A stretch of 64,000 nt of DNA. Origin: Martinezella calliandrae (GTDB taxonomy: Bacteria > Pseudomonadota > Alphaproteobacteria > Rhizobiales > Rhizobiaceae). Of the stretch, positions 49,946-61,844 are shown in pieces; position 1 is the first letter of the stretch; each line of letters begins with the position of its first letter. The notes beneath the pieces were generated by a model that was not told the DNA's origin, did not search any database, and saw only the letters and a list, made by a program, of their open reading frames with translations. The translations under genes were made by a program, and so were the position numbers. The stretch spans positions 1 through 64,000 of the forward strand of contig NZ_JARFYN010000010.1 in assembly GCF_030272695.1 (NCBI RefSeq), in the 5' to 3' direction.

Positions 49946-50701
49946 ATGCGCGAAACGGATTTCGTCAGCGGCTTTGCCAAAGGATTGAAAACGATCGAAG
50001 CTTTTGGTGAAACACGCCAAAAGCTGTCGATCGCGGAGGCTTCCAAATTGACGGGGCTCGACCGCGCCACGGTACGCCGGTCGCTGCTGACACTCGCCGA
50101 ACTTGGTTATGCTGATTACGACGGAAAGTTCTTCACGCTGACACCAAAGATCCTGCGGCTTGGCCACGCCTATCTTGCCGCGACACCGCTTCCGACGATC
50201 ATCCAGCCCTATCTCGACCAACTTGCGGAGCGCGCCGGTCACAACGCGTCTGCCTCAGTGCTGGACGGAACAGAAGTCGTCTATATCGCCCGCGCGTCGC
50301 AACGCCGGGTGATGTCGATCAATCTCACTCCGGGCAGCCGCCTGCCGGCCTATTGCGCCTCCATGGGGCGTGTCTTGCTGAGTGCACTGCCGGAAAACGA
50401 GGCGCGCGCCGTGCTTGCCCGCACGGAACTGAGGGCCAATACGCCGTACACCAAGACGGATCCGGAAGAGTTAATGGCCGAGTTTCGCCGAGTGCGGGAT
50501 GAGGGTTACGCAGTCATCGATCAGGAGCTGGAAATCGGCCTCTGCTCCATTGCCGTTCCCGTGACCAACGATCGCGGGCAGACGGTGGCGGCCATCAATA
50601 TCGGCGCGCCGGCGGCCTATGTTGTTGCTGCCGACTTGGCAGAGCGCTATCTGCCGCTGCTGCGGGAAACGCAGGCGATGTTGCGGCAGGTTTTGCGTTA
50701 G
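49946..50701 (+). CDS. pcaR: IclR-family regulator of the 3-oxoadipate genes
   Basis: A 251-residue IclR protein: winged helix FVSGFAKGLKTIEAFGETRQ and GLDRATVRRSLLTLAELGYA, effector domain with SINLTPGSRLPAYCASMGRVLLS. Adjacent and divergent to pcaIJF, as for PcaR. It should activate pcaIJF when 3-oxoadipate binds. Confidence 0.92.
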   Translation: MRETDFVSGFAKGLKTIEAFGETRQKLSIAEASKLTGLDRATVRRSLLTLAELGYADYDGKFFTLTPKILRLGHAYLAATPLPTIIQPYLDQLAERAGHNASASVLDGTEVVYIARASQRRVMSINLTPGSRLPAYCASMGRVLLSALPENEARAVLARTELRANTPYTKTDPEELMAEFRRVRDEGYAVIDQELEIGLCSIAVPVTNDRGQTVAAINIGAPAAYVVAADLAERYLPLLRETQAMLRQVLR

Positions 50702-50944
50702 CCTTCGCGTCCCTCCGGGCCATCCTCATCCGTCCTCATCCGTCCAGGATCGCCCGTCGATAAGCTCAGGGCTCCCGCCTCGGGATGAGGATGGAGCGCG
50801 CCCTGTCTTCGATATGGCTTACTGCTTTGGTCGGCGCAAGTGAGGAGGTAGCCCACATGGTGAGTGGCGCGCAAGCAACCTCGAACCACGAGGGCGCCTG
50901 GTTGGCACTTAATTTCCGCCTGTTGTCATAGGCGATTGCCGAGA

Positions 50945-53117
<2,173 letters not shown>

Positions 53118-53123
53118 GGCGAC

Positions 53124-54050
53124 TTAGCCCTTCTTCGCCATTTCGTTCGCCGCCTCACGAATCGTCTGCATCAGGATCGACAGCGGCATGGTGGGAATGG
53201 CGTCGGTGCGCATGGTGAGCCCGACGGGCCCCCTGGTCTCGCTCGTGTCGATCGGCAGCAGGCTGAGCAAGCCGTCCTCGACGTCGGTGGCCACGACCCC
53301 GCTCGATATAATCCAGATGGCGTCGCTCGATCGCACGAAGGCGCGGCCGAAGGAATCCGATACGGTCTCGATCTGGTTCGGCAGACTGGCGACGCCGTTG
53401 GCAATCAGGAAGCTCTCCACGAAAGGCCGGATGATCGAGCCGCGCGTCGGCATCAGGATCGTGTATTTGCCGAGATCGAAAAACAGCGATTGCTTCGCGG
53501 CAAGCAGCGGATGGCCTGCCCGCACCACCAAGACCACCTGCTCGGAATAAAGATGCTCGAAGGAAAAGCCGGCCATCTTGTCGGGAGCGGCCAGGCGGCC
53601 GACGACGAGATCAAGATCGCCGACGCGAAGTTGCTCCAGCAACACCGCATTTTCACCGGTGACGATCTTGATTCGGCTCCACGTCTCTTCCTTGAGGAAT
53701 AACTCAATCGCCCGCGGCATAATCCGCGTCGAGACCGTCGGCAAAGCACCGATGCGGATCGGCGGCGCCTCGCCGGAACGCTCCTGCGAAATGGAATCGA
53801 AGCCATGCCTGAGCGCTGTCAGCGCCGCCCCGGCATGACGAAGGAAAACTTCGCCGTAACGCGTGATCTTGATGCCTCGCCCGTCGCGTTCGAAAACATC
53901 GACACCCAGCGCCTCTTCCAGTTCGCGGATGGTCTTGGTTACCGCGGGCTGGCTGACATTGAGGAGTTCCGCGGCCTTGATCACGCTTTTCTGGCGGGCA
54001 ACCTCGACAAAGGTCTGGAGATGGCGGAATTTGACGCGGGAGTCGATCAT
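53124..54050 (-). CDS. pcaQ: LysR-type activator of the protocatechuate genes
   Basis: A 308-residue LTTR from the ATG at 54050 (MIDSRVKFRHLQTF). A second ATG at 54059 would start inside the binding site, so the shorter form is preferred. The helix-turn-helix is KSVIKAAELLNVSQPAVTKT. The gene is divergent from pcaD. By analogy with Sinorhizobium PcaQ it activates pcaDCHGB in response to carboxymuconolactone-type intermediates. Confidence 0.93.
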   Translation of the reverse strand: MIDSRVKFRHLQTFVEVARQKSVIKAAELLNVSQPAVTKTIRELEEALGVDVFERDGRGIKITRYGEVFLRHAGAALTALRHGFDSISQERSGEAPPIRIGALPTVSTRIMPRAIELFLKEETWSRIKIVTGENAVLLEQLRVGDLDLVVGRLAAPDKMAGFSFEHLYSEQVVLVVRAGHPLLAAKQSLFFDLGKYTILMPTRGSIIRPFVESFLIANGVASLPNQIETVSDSFGRAFVRSSDAIWIISSGVVATDVEDGLLSLLPIDTSETRGPVGLTMRTDAIPTMPLSILMQTIREAANEMAKKG

Positions 54051-54057
54051 GGTTTTC

Positions 54058-54073
54058 ATAACTCATTGGTTAT
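54058..54073. promoter_or_regulatory. PcaQ-type box upstream of pcaD
   Basis: ATAACTCATTGGTTAT is an inverted repeat close to the Sinorhizobium PcaQ consensus (recalled ATAACC-N4-GGTTA). It lies between pcaQ and pcaD. Confidence 0.7.
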
Positions 54074-54143
54074 TGAAAGGCCAATAAATATCATTTTACC
54101 TAACCAGATTAAACCTCCAATCTCATCGCCGAGGAGATTTTCG

Positions 54144-54950
54144 ATGCAGTTCGCCCGTATCAACGACGTCACGATCCACTACCAGATCATCGGTGCGACC
54201 GGCGACAAGCCGGTCCTGGTCTTTGTCAATTCGCTCGGCACCGATTTCCGTATCTGGCGTGATGTGATCGTGCGGCTGGCGGGTGATTTTGCCATCGTGC
54301 TCTACGACAAGCGTGGCCACGGCCTCTCCGATCTCGGCCAGATGCCCTATACGATGGAGGATCATGCGACCGATCTTGCCGCGCTGCTCGATCTTCTCGC
54401 GGTTAAAAGTGCCGTTATCTGCGGCCTCTCGGTCGGTGGTTTGATAGCGCAGTCGCTCTATCAGCGACGGCCGGATTTGGTGCGGGCGCTGATCCTTTCC
54501 GACACGGCCCATAAGATCGGCACCACCGCAAGCTGGGACAGCCGCATCGCCAAGGTCGAAGCCGAGGGTATCGAGGCAATTGCCGACGGTGTGCTCGAGC
54601 TTTGGTTTACGCCCGCTTTTCGCCGTCCCGAGAACATTGCTTTCGGTGGCTACCGCAACATGCTGATCCGCCAGCCGGTCGAAGGCTATGTCGCCACTTG
54701 CGCCGCTCTTCGTGACGCCAATTTCACCGAGGCGGCGAAGAGGATTGCGGTGCCGACCGTCTGCATCGTTGGCGATCACGACGGCTCGACGCCGCCGGAA
54801 CTGGTGCTGTCGATGGCCAAGCTCATCCCCAACGCGCGCTACGAGGTGATCAAGGACGCGGGACATATCCCCTGTGTCGAGCAACCCGAGGCCCTGACCG
54901 CTGTCATCCGTTTCATCGATTTCGCCTTGCATGGAGAAAAAGGCCCATGA
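54144..54950 (+). CDS. pcaD: 3-oxoadipate enol-lactonase
   Basis: A 268-residue alpha/beta hydrolase. The nucleophile elbow is CGLSVGGLIAQ, the oxyanion loop FVNSLGTDFRIW, and the catalytic His lies in AGHIPCVEQPE. It hydrolyses the enol-lactone to 3-oxoadipate. GAGGAG precedes the ATG. It is the first gene of pcaDCHGB and overlaps pcaC by ATGA. Confidence 0.95.
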   Translation: MQFARINDVTIHYQIIGATGDKPVLVFVNSLGTDFRIWRDVIVRLAGDFAIVLYDKRGHGLSDLGQMPYTMEDHATDLAALLDLLAVKSAVICGLSVGGLIAQSLYQRRPDLVRALILSDTAHKIGTTASWDSRIAKVEAEGIEAIADGVLELWFTPAFRRPENIAFGGYRNMLIRQPVEGYVATCAALRDANFTEAAKRIAVPTVCIVGDHDGSTPPELVLSMAKLIPNARYEVIKDAGHIPCVEQPEALTAVIRFIDFALHGEKGP

Positions 54951-55351
54951 ATGATCCCCTCGCTCCGTCCGAACGCTACCGTCAAGGCATGGCGACGCGA
55001 CGCGCCGTTCTTGGCGACAGTCATGTCGACCGCACCCAATCGGGATCGACGGATTTCGACCGGCCGTTCCAAGAACTGATCACGGAGGCGGCCTGGGGTC
55101 ATGTCTGGTCGCGTCCGACGCTCAGCAAGCGCGAGCGCTCGATCGTGACGATCGCGCTTCTGGCAGCGCTCGGTCAGGATGACGAGGTGGCGATGCATGT
55201 CCGTGCCACGAGCAACACCGGTGCAACACGCGAGGATGTCTGCGACGCGCTATTGCACGTGGCGATCTATGCCGGCGTGCCGGCCGCCAATCACGCGATC
55301 AAGATCGCCAAGCAGGTTTTCGAACAGATGGACGCCGAAGAGACGGCTTGA
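54947..55351 (+). CDS. pcaC: 4-carboxymuconolactone decarboxylase
   Basis: A 134-residue AhpD-like protein. ERSIVTIALLAALGQDDEVAMH and VCDALLHVAIYAGVPAANHA are typical. It decarboxylates carboxymuconolactone to the enol-lactone used by PcaD. Overlap with pcaD and a 12-bp gap to pcaH show the operon. Confidence 0.94.
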   Translation: MNDPLAPSERYRQGMATRRAVLGDSHVDRTQSGSTDFDRPFQELITEAAWGHVWSRPTLSKRERSIVTIALLAALGQDDEVAMHVRATSNTGATREDVCDALLHVAIYAGVPAANHAIKIAKQVFEQMDAEETA

Positions 55352-55363
55352 AGCGAGGCACAA

Positions 55364-56113
55364 ATGTCTGACAAAACCAACAGCAGGCCGGAAACCGGCG
55401 CCTTTTTCGCCCGCGATCGTGCTTGGCATGCACCGGCCTTCACCCCCGGTTACAAGACCTCGGTGCTGCGCTCGCCACAACGGGCGCTCCTGTCGCTGGA
55501 CGGAACAATCTCCGAAATCACCGGACCAGTGTTCGGACATTCGATCCTCGGCGAAATGGACAACGACCTGATCCATAACTTCGCCAAGCCGGGCGAAAGT
55601 GCGATCGGCGAACGCATTATCGTGCATGGCCGCGTGCTCGATGAGCGCCGCCGGCCGGTTCCGGGCGTCCTGCTGGAATTCTGGCAAGCCAATGCCGGCG
55701 GGCGGTATCGCCACAAGAAAGAGACTTATCTCGCCGCCATCGATCCGAATTTCGGCGGCTGCGGCCGGGCCATTACCGACGAGGACGGCCATTACGCATT
55801 CCGTACCGTCCGGCCCGGCGCCTATCCCTGGCCGAACGGCGTCAACGACTGGCGGCCTGCGCATATTCACTTCTCGGTCTTTGGCCATGGCTTTGCGCAG
55901 CGGCTGATTACGCAGATGTATTTCGAGGGCGATCCGATGATCTGGAAATGTCCAATCGTCGGCACGATCCCGGACAAAAGCGCGGTCGAACAACTCATCG
56001 CGCCACTTGACTGGGGCAATACCATTCCAATGGATGCGCGCGCGTATAAATTCGACATCGTGCTGCGCGGCCGTCGCTCGACATTGTTCGAAAACCGGTT
56101 GGAGGGCAACTGA
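55364..56113 (+). CDS. pcaH: Protocatechuate 3,4-dioxygenase beta subunit
   Basis: A 249-residue subunit carrying the iron site. The Tyr/His ligands appear in [35 protein letters not shown] and related segments. It opens the aromatic ring of protocatechuate to 3-carboxy-cis,cis-muconate with oxygen. The stop overlaps pcaG by one base. Confidence 0.95.
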   Translation: MSDKTNSRPETGAFFARDRAWHAPAFTPGYKTSVLRSPQRALLSLDGTISEITGPVFGHSILGEMDNDLIHNFAKPGESAIGERIIVHGRVLDERRRPVPGVLLEFWQANAGGRYRHKKETYLAAIDPNFGGCGRAITDEDGHYAFRTVRPGAYPWPNGVNDWRPAHIHFSVFGHGFAQRLITQMYFEGDPMIWKCPIVGTIPDKSAVEQLIAPLDWGNTIPMDARAYKFDIVLRGRRSTLFENRLEGN

Positions 56114-56727
56114 TGGTGCAGGAACTCGGTTATCTCAAGGAAACGCCGTCCCAGACGGCCGGTCCTTACGTTCACATCGGTCTGACGCCGAATTTTTGCG
56201 GTATCGGTGGCGTCTATGCCACCGATCTCGGGACATCCATGGTCAACGACAAGACGATTGGGGAACGCATCACGGTCAGGGGTCGCATTTTCGACGGCGC
56301 CGACACACCGGTGAAAGATGCCGTCGTCGAAATATGGCAGGCCGACAGCGTTGGGCTCTACAATAGCCCTTCGGAATTGCGCGGAACAGCCGATCCGAAT
56401 TTCAGCGGCTGGGGCCGCTGCCCGACCAGCGCCGAGGACGGCGTCTTCAGCTTCGAGACGGTGAAGCCGGGCCGCGTACCCTATAAGGACGGCCGTCGAA
56501 TGGCACCGCATATTACGTTCTGGATTGTTGCCCGCGGCATCAATATCGGCCTGCAGACACGCATGTATTTTCCGGACGAGGCTGACGCTAATGCGGAGGA
56601 CCCCATGCTTGCCCGCATTGAACATCGCGACCGCGTCGCCACTCTGATCGCCAGCCAGGAAAGATCGGTCTATACCTTCGACGTGCATTTGCAGGGCGAC
56701 AAGGAAACGGTTTTCCTCGATATATAG
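56113..56727 (+). CDS. pcaG: Protocatechuate 3,4-dioxygenase alpha subunit
   Basis: A 204-residue subunit: ETPSQTAGPYVHIGLTP, VVEIWQADSVGLYN and GRRMAPHITFWIVARGINIG are standard for PcaG. It pairs with PcaH and lacks most iron ligands. It is followed 3 bp later by pcaB. Confidence 0.95.
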   Translation: MVQELGYLKETPSQTAGPYVHIGLTPNFCGIGGVYATDLGTSMVNDKTIGERITVRGRIFDGADTPVKDAVVEIWQADSVGLYNSPSELRGTADPNFSGWGRCPTSAEDGVFSFETVKPGRVPYKDGRRMAPHITFWIVARGINIGLQTRMYFPDEADANAEDPMLARIEHRDRVATLIASQERSVYTFDVHLQGDKETVFLDI

Positions 56728-56730
56728 CCC

Positions 56731-57780
56731 ATGAGCATTTCTGCCTTCGACCACCCGTTTCTCTCCGGCCTCCTCGGCGACGAGGAGGTGTCCACTTATT
56801 TTTCAGTGGAAGCAGATATCCGTGCCATGCTTGCCTTCGAGGCGGCGTTGGCGAAAGCCGAGGTGCGGCACGGCCTTGTTCCGCAGGCAGCAGCGCAGCG
56901 AATTGTTGAGGTTTGTACGCATTTCCAACCCGACATTGCCAGCCTGAAGTCGGCAACGGCGATGGATGGCGTCGTGGTCCCGGATCTCGTGAAGCAATTG
57001 CGCAGAGCCGTTGGTGGCGGGGCTGCCCAGCATGTGCATTTCGCCGCCACCAGCCAGGATGTCATCGACACCAGCCTGATGATCCGCCTCAAGGCGGTCG
57101 CCTTCCTGTTCACCGGCCGTCTTTTCGCCATTACGGCGGCGCTGGGAAATCTCGACAAGCAGTATGGTGCAAATCGCCTGATGGGCCACACCCGCATGCA
57201 GGCTGCCATACCGATCACGGTGTCGGACCGGCTGCGCAGCTGGCGCGATCCGCTGGAGAAATATCGTGACCGGCTAACGCAGGAGACATTTCCAATCCAA
57301 TTCGGCGGCGCGGCTGGCACATTGGAAAAACTCGGGGTCCAGGCGGCGGCCGTGCGCGCGTCGTTGGCACAGGAGCTGGACCTCACCGACGAGCCGCAAT
57401 GGCAGAACCAACGCGGCAGGATCGCCGAGTTGGCCGGTCTGTTCTCCCTGATTTCAGGCAGCCTTGGCAAGATCGGCCAGGATATCGCCCTGCTCGCCCA
57501 GGCCGGAGGCGAAATCGAACTCGGCGGCGGCGGCGGCTCTTCAGCCATGCCGCACAAACAGAACCCGGTCGCCGCCGAGGCACTGGTGTCGCTTGCCCGT
57601 TTCAATGCAGTCCAGCTTTCCGGCATCCACCAATCCCTGGTGCACGAACAGGAACGCTCGGGCGCTGCCTGGACACTCGAATGGTTGCTATTGCCGCCGA
57701 TGGCGATGGCGACGGCTGCGTCGCTGCGATTGACCCATGAACTGATCGGCAATGTAAAACAGCTGGGGGTGGCTTCTTAA
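56731..57780 (+). CDS. pcaB: 3-carboxy-cis,cis-muconate cycloisomerase
   Basis: A 349-residue member of the fumarase/aspartase family, shorter than the about 450 residues of Pseudomonas PcaB. The signature is GGGGGSSAMPHKQNP and helices ATSQDVIDTSLMIRLKA precede it. The missing part is the C-terminal domain, usual for the shorter rhizobial form. It cyclises the muconate to 4-carboxymuconolactone. It ends the pcaDCHGB operon. Confidence 0.93.
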   Translation: MSISAFDHPFLSGLLGDEEVSTYFSVEADIRAMLAFEAALAKAEVRHGLVPQAAAQRIVEVCTHFQPDIASLKSATAMDGVVVPDLVKQLRRAVGGGAAQHVHFAATSQDVIDTSLMIRLKAVAFLFTGRLFAITAALGNLDKQYGANRLMGHTRMQAAIPITVSDRLRSWRDPLEKYRDRLTQETFPIQFGGAAGTLEKLGVQAAAVRASLAQELDLTDEPQWQNQRGRIAELAGLFSLISGSLGKIGQDIALLAQAGGEIELGGGGGSSAMPHKQNPVAAEALVSLARFNAVQLSGIHQSLVHEQERSGAAWTLEWLLLPPMAMATAASLRLTHELIGNVKQLGVAS

Positions 57781-57802
57781 GCTTGAAATCCAGGCACAAA
57801 AC

Positions 57803-57818
57803 ATAACCTGGGAATTAT
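57803..57818. promoter_or_regulatory. PcaQ-like box upstream of the ABC importer
   Basis: ATAACCTGGGAATTAT has a perfect left half (ATAACC) and a degenerate right half of the PcaQ site. It is 115 bp upstream of the binding-protein start. It suggests co-regulation of uptake with pcaD. Confidence 0.55.
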
Positions 57819-57932
57819 GAATATGAGCTTTTATTTCATTTTACATTACCATTTCACATGCCAGATTGGCAGTCACGGAAGTTCATCAAAGCAAGCTGGC
57901 CCGGGAGCAGGCTGGCAGAGGGAGGAGAAAAT

Positions 57933-59105
57933 ATGAGACGGTTCGTTTTGGCCGCAATCGCAACTATTGCCATGGGTAGCGCAGCCTATGCCGACACGAT
58001 CAAGGTTGGTGTCATTGGTCCATTTTCCGGCCCATTCGCCCTGCAGGGCAAGAATTTCAAGGCCGGCATCGATGCCTATATGGCGATGCATGGCAACAAG
58101 GTCGGCGACAACGAGATCGAGGTGATCTACCGCGACGTGCCGCAAGCCGACCCGGCGCAATCAAAATCCTCCGCGCAGGAACTGGTCGTCAAAGATCACG
58201 TGCAGTATCTCGCCGGCTTCTACTTCACGCCGGATGCCATGGCGGTGACGCCGATCCTCAAGCAGGCGAATGTGCCGATGGTGATCATGAATGCGGCCAC
58301 ATCAGCAATCGTCACCAAAAGCCCGTTGGTGGTGCGCACCTCGTTTACGACCTGGCAGACCTCGACGCCGATCGCCAAGGTCGCGCATGACAGCGGTGTC
58401 AACAAAATCATCTCCGTCGTCAGCGATTACGGTCCTGGCATTGATGCCGAGAATGCCTTCAAGACGGGCTTCGAGAAGGCAGGCGGTCGGGTCGTTGAGA
58501 CTATCCGCATGCCGTTGTCGACCAATGACTTCAGCCCGATCATGCAGCGCATCAAGGATTCCGGCGCCCAGGGCGTCTTCGCCTTCCTGCCCTCTGGTCC
58601 GACCACGCTCGGTTTCGTCAAGGCCTACAACGAAAACGGCCTGAAAAGCGCTGGCATCAAGCTGTTTTCGCCCGGCGACCTGACGCAGGAATCCGACCTG
58701 CCGGCGCTCGGCGACGCGGCGCTCGGCATGCAGACGACCTTCCATTATTCGATCTCGCACGACTCTCCGGAAAACAAGGCCTTCATCGCGGCCGCTGACA
58801 AGGCGATCGGCAATCCGGCCGAGCTCACCTTCCCCGCCGTCGGCGCTTTTGACGGCATGCATGTCATCTACAAGATGATCGAGGCGACCGGCGGCAAGCA
58901 GGATGCGCAGAAGGCCGTCGATGCGGTCAAGGGCCTTTCCTGGGTCAGCCCGCGCGGCCCGGTCACCATCGATCCGGACAGCCGGCATATCACCCAGAAC
59001 ATCTATCTGCGCGAGGTCGCCAAGACTGCCGACGGCACGTATATCAACAAGGAAATCCAGACCTTCGAAAAGCAAGGCGATCCCGGTCTGGCGGCTGCGA
59101 AGTAA
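57933..59105 (+). CDS. Branched-chain-type ABC transporter binding protein, likely protocatechuate importer
   Basis: A 390-residue periplasmic protein with signal peptide FVLAAIATIAMGSAAYAD and the LivK/type I fold (VGVIGPFSGPFALQGKNFKAGID). AGGGAGGAG precedes the ATG. It opens a five-gene importer operon after pcaB. In Sinorhizobium a PcaQ-controlled ABC system of this class imports protocatechuate, so that is the best guess here. Substrate not proven. Confidence 0.85.
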   Translation: MRRFVLAAIATIAMGSAAYADTIKVGVIGPFSGPFALQGKNFKAGIDAYMAMHGNKVGDNEIEVIYRDVPQADPAQSKSSAQELVVKDHVQYLAGFYFTPDAMAVTPILKQANVPMVIMNAATSAIVTKSPLVVRTSFTTWQTSTPIAKVAHDSGVNKIISVVSDYGPGIDAENAFKTGFEKAGGRVVETIRMPLSTNDFSPIMQRIKDSGAQGVFAFLPSGPTTLGFVKAYNENGLKSAGIKLFSPGDLTQESDLPALGDAALGMQTTFHYSISHDSPENKAFIAAADKAIGNPAELTFPAVGAFDGMHVIYKMIEATGGKQDAQKAVDAVKGLSWVSPRGPVTIDPDSRHITQNIYLREVAKTADGTYINKEIQTFEKQGDPGLAAAK

Positions 59106-59213
59106 AGTCGGCCTTCGCCCTATCCTCCCAAGGGCTTATGGAGCGGGCGGCTTGCTCGCGCTCTGGTGGAGGAAGATCAAGACAGCACTGCAAGAGATAT
59201 TCGGACCATCATC

Positions 59214-60077
59214 ATGCAAACCGTGCTTAGCATAGCAGTGGATGCCCTCGCCTACGGCATGGTGCTGTTCGTGATTTCCATCGGCCTGTCCATCACCATG
59301 GGGCTGATGCGTGTCGTCAATCTGGCGCATGGCGCCTTCGCCATGATCGGTGGCTATATCGCCTCCTATGCGGCGCATGATCTCGGCATCGGCTATGCGG
59401 CTGCGGTGCTGCTCGCTGTGGTTGGCACGGTGATCATCTCCGTCCCGATAGAGCGACTGCTTTACCGGCGCATCTATGGGGCGCCGGAATTGACGCAAGT
59501 GCTGATGACCATCGGCATTACCTTCTGCATCATCGGGATCGCCAACTATGTCTTTGGTCCGACCTTGAAGACCATTCCCTTGCCGAACGAGCTACAGGGC
59601 TCCGTCGATCTCGGCTTCCGCACTCTAGGCACGCATCGTCTTTTTGCGATCGTCTGCGGGCTCATCGTTGCGCTGGCGCTGTGGTACACGATCGAGAAGA
59701 CCTCGTTCGGCGTAAAACTCCGCGCCTCGGTCGACAATGCTTCGATGGCGGCGGCCCTCGGTGTGCGCACCGAGATCGTTTATGCGGTCAGCTTCGCCGT
59801 CGCGGTCGGGCTTGCCGCTTTCGGCGGTGTCGTCGGTGCCGAGCTCCTGCCGGTCGAGCCCTATTATGCGCTGCGTTATATGGTAACCTTCCTCGTGGTC
59901 GTTTCGGTCGGCGGCGCCGGCTCTATTTCCGGGGCCCTGCTTGCCTGTCTGATCCTTGGGTGCATCGATACGACAGGCCGTTACCTGATGCCGGAATACG
60001 GCGAATTCTTCTTCTATCTTGCCGTGATCGCGATCGTCTGCATCTTCCCGCGCGGCCTTGCAGGAAGGGCTAAGTGA
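59214..60077 (+). CDS. Branched-chain-type ABC permease, LivH-like
   Basis: A 287-residue permease with about eight helices. ITMGLMRVVNLAHGAFAMIGGY and GAELLPVEPYYALRYMVTFLVVVSVGG are the LivH hallmarks. The chosen ATG at 59214 begins MQTVLSIAVDALAYGMVL. A 108-bp gap follows the binding-protein gene. It forms half of the inner-membrane channel. Confidence 0.92.
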   Translation: MQTVLSIAVDALAYGMVLFVISIGLSITMGLMRVVNLAHGAFAMIGGYIASYAAHDLGIGYAAAVLLAVVGTVIISVPIERLLYRRIYGAPELTQVLMTIGITFCIIGIANYVFGPTLKTIPLPNELQGSVDLGFRTLGTHRLFAIVCGLIVALALWYTIEKTSFGVKLRASVDNASMAAALGVRTEIVYAVSFAVAVGLAAFGGVVGAELLPVEPYYALRYMVTFLVVVSVGGAGSISGALLACLILGCIDTTGRYLMPEYGEFFFYLAVIAIVCIFPRGLAGRAK

Positions 60078-60078
60078 T

Positions 60079-61083
60079 ATGGCACTGACCATGGATAGCG
60101 CAGCCGTCGCTGCCGCCAGCAAACGCCAGGCACTCGGTCGCGACGCCATTGCCATAGCGGTCGTCCTCGTGTTGGCGGCAGTCGGCTATCTGCTGTTTCC
60201 CGACAATCTCGCGCTTCTGACACGGTTGATCGCCATCGCCCTGCTGGTTTTGTCGCTCGATCTCGTGACCGGCTATTGCGGCGTCGCGACGCTCGGTCAT
60301 GCTGCCCTCTTCGGGGCTGGCGCCTATGCCGCGGGTATCGTATCGGCGCATTACGGCATCAACGATCCCGTTGTCATGACGCTGGCCGGCATCATTGGCG
60401 GAGCGATCGCCGGGTTGATCTGCGGCACGGTCATCCTCAGAGCGCAGGGCCTGCCGCAGCTGGTGCTGTCGATCTCGTTGATCTACCTCTTCCACGAATT
60501 CGCAAACAAGGCCTCGGACTGGACCGGCGGCAGCGACGGTCTTTCAGGCATCTCCGCCGATCCATTGTTCGGCCTGTTCGACTTCGATCTCTATGGACAT
60601 ACGGCTTATATCTATGCCGTAGCACTTCTTCTGATCATATTGATCCTGCTTCGTTTTCTTGTGCGATCACCCTTCGGCATGCTTTGCCGCGGTATCAAGG
60701 AAGATCCCTTGCGAATTAGAGCTATGGGCGCGTCTCCAAAGACAGCGCTAATCAGGATGTATGTCATCTCCGGAGCCGTCGCCGGGGTCGGCGGCGCGCT
60801 GAACGCAATCTCCACGCAGGTGGTCGGCCTCGACAGCCTGTCCTTCACCCAGTCGGCGGAGGCGCTGGTCATGCTCGTGCTCGGGGGCACCGGCTCGTTG
60901 TTCGGGGCGCTCGCCGGCACCGTAATCTTCATGCTGTTCGAAGACTATGTCTCGGCCGCCAATCCCTTCCATTGGTTGACCATCGTCGGCCTGCTGCTGA
61001 TCCTTGTCGTCTTGTTCGCGCCGAAGGGCATCTACGGCACGGCTACGGCCTATCTCGCTCGCCGCCGGGAGGCCCGTTCATGA
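60079..61083 (+). CDS. Branched-chain-type ABC permease, LivM-like
   Basis: A 334-residue permease with about ten helices. LDLVTGYCGVATLGHAALFGAGAYAAGI and the KTALIRMYVISGAVAGVGGAL segment are LivM-like. It starts right after the LivH-type stop. It pairs with it as the second channel subunit. Confidence 0.92.
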   Translation: MALTMDSAAVAAASKRQALGRDAIAIAVVLVLAAVGYLLFPDNLALLTRLIAIALLVLSLDLVTGYCGVATLGHAALFGAGAYAAGIVSAHYGINDPVVMTLAGIIGGAIAGLICGTVILRAQGLPQLVLSISLIYLFHEFANKASDWTGGSDGLSGISADPLFGLFDFDLYGHTAYIYAVALLLIILILLRFLVRSPFGMLCRGIKEDPLRIRAMGASPKTALIRMYVISGAVAGVGGALNAISTQVVGLDSLSFTQSAEALVMLVLGGTGSLFGALAGTVIFMLFEDYVSAANPFHWLTIVGLLLILVVLFAPKGIYGTATAYLARRREARS

Positions 61084-61844
61084 GCGCGATCTTCGAGGTT
61101 GATCATCTGGGGAAAGCGTTCGGTGGGCTGACCGTGACCAATGATGTCAGCCTGTCGATGGCGCCGGGCGATCGTGTAGCGTTGATCGGGCCGAATGGCG
61201 CCGGCAAGACCACCTTCGTCAACCTGGTTGCCGGCAATCTGCGACCGGATTCCGGTGCGGTCCGCCTCGGTGGCGAGACGGTGACCAAGGTCGACGCTAT
61301 TGGTCGCGTCCGGCGTGGGCTGGTGCGTTCGTTCCAGGTGACGCGCCTCTTTCAAGATATGACGCCGGCCGAGCATGTCGGGCTGGCTGTGCTGCAGCGT
61401 TCCGGCCGCTCCGGCCAGATGTTCGGCAATTTCCTGGCCATGCACGATGTCATGGCCGAGGCCAGCGATCTGCTCGCCACATTGGGTCTCGGCGATCTCA
61501 TGCATCGCAAGGTCAGCGAGATTGCCTATGGCCAGCAGCGGTTGTTGGAGATCGCTGTCGCCATGGCATTGAAGCCGAAGGTGCTGCTGCTCGATGAACC
61601 CGCTGCCGGCGTGCCGCAGAGCGATACCGGCCGCATCGAGCAGGCGCTCGCCGACTTGCCCGGCGATCTTGCCGTGCTGATGATCGAGCACGACATGGAC
61701 CTGGTCTTCCGCTTCGCCAAACGCGTCGTCGTATTGGCCGCAGGCACTATCATTTTCGACGGTTCGCCTGCCGATGTCACCAAGGATGCGCGCGTGCGCG
61801 AAGCCTATCTGGGGAGCTACGCCAATGCCGGCCATGCCGCTTGA
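61080..61844 (+). CDS. ABC transporter ATPase, LivG-like
   Basis: A 254-residue ATPase: Walker A GPNGAGKTTF, signature IAYGQQRLLEIAVAM, Walker B VLLLDEPAAG. The start at 61080 overlaps the LivM-type gene by ATGA. Confidence 0.94.
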   Translation: MSAIFEVDHLGKAFGGLTVTNDVSLSMAPGDRVALIGPNGAGKTTFVNLVAGNLRPDSGAVRLGGETVTKVDAIGRVRRGLVRSFQVTRLFQDMTPAEHVGLAVLQRSGRSGQMFGNFLAMHDVMAEASDLLATLGLGDLMHRKVSEIAYGQQRLLEIAVAMALKPKVLLLDEPAAGVPQSDTGRIEQALADLPGDLAVLMIEHDMDLVFRFAKRVVVLAAGTIIFDGSPADVTKDARVREAYLGSYANAGHAA

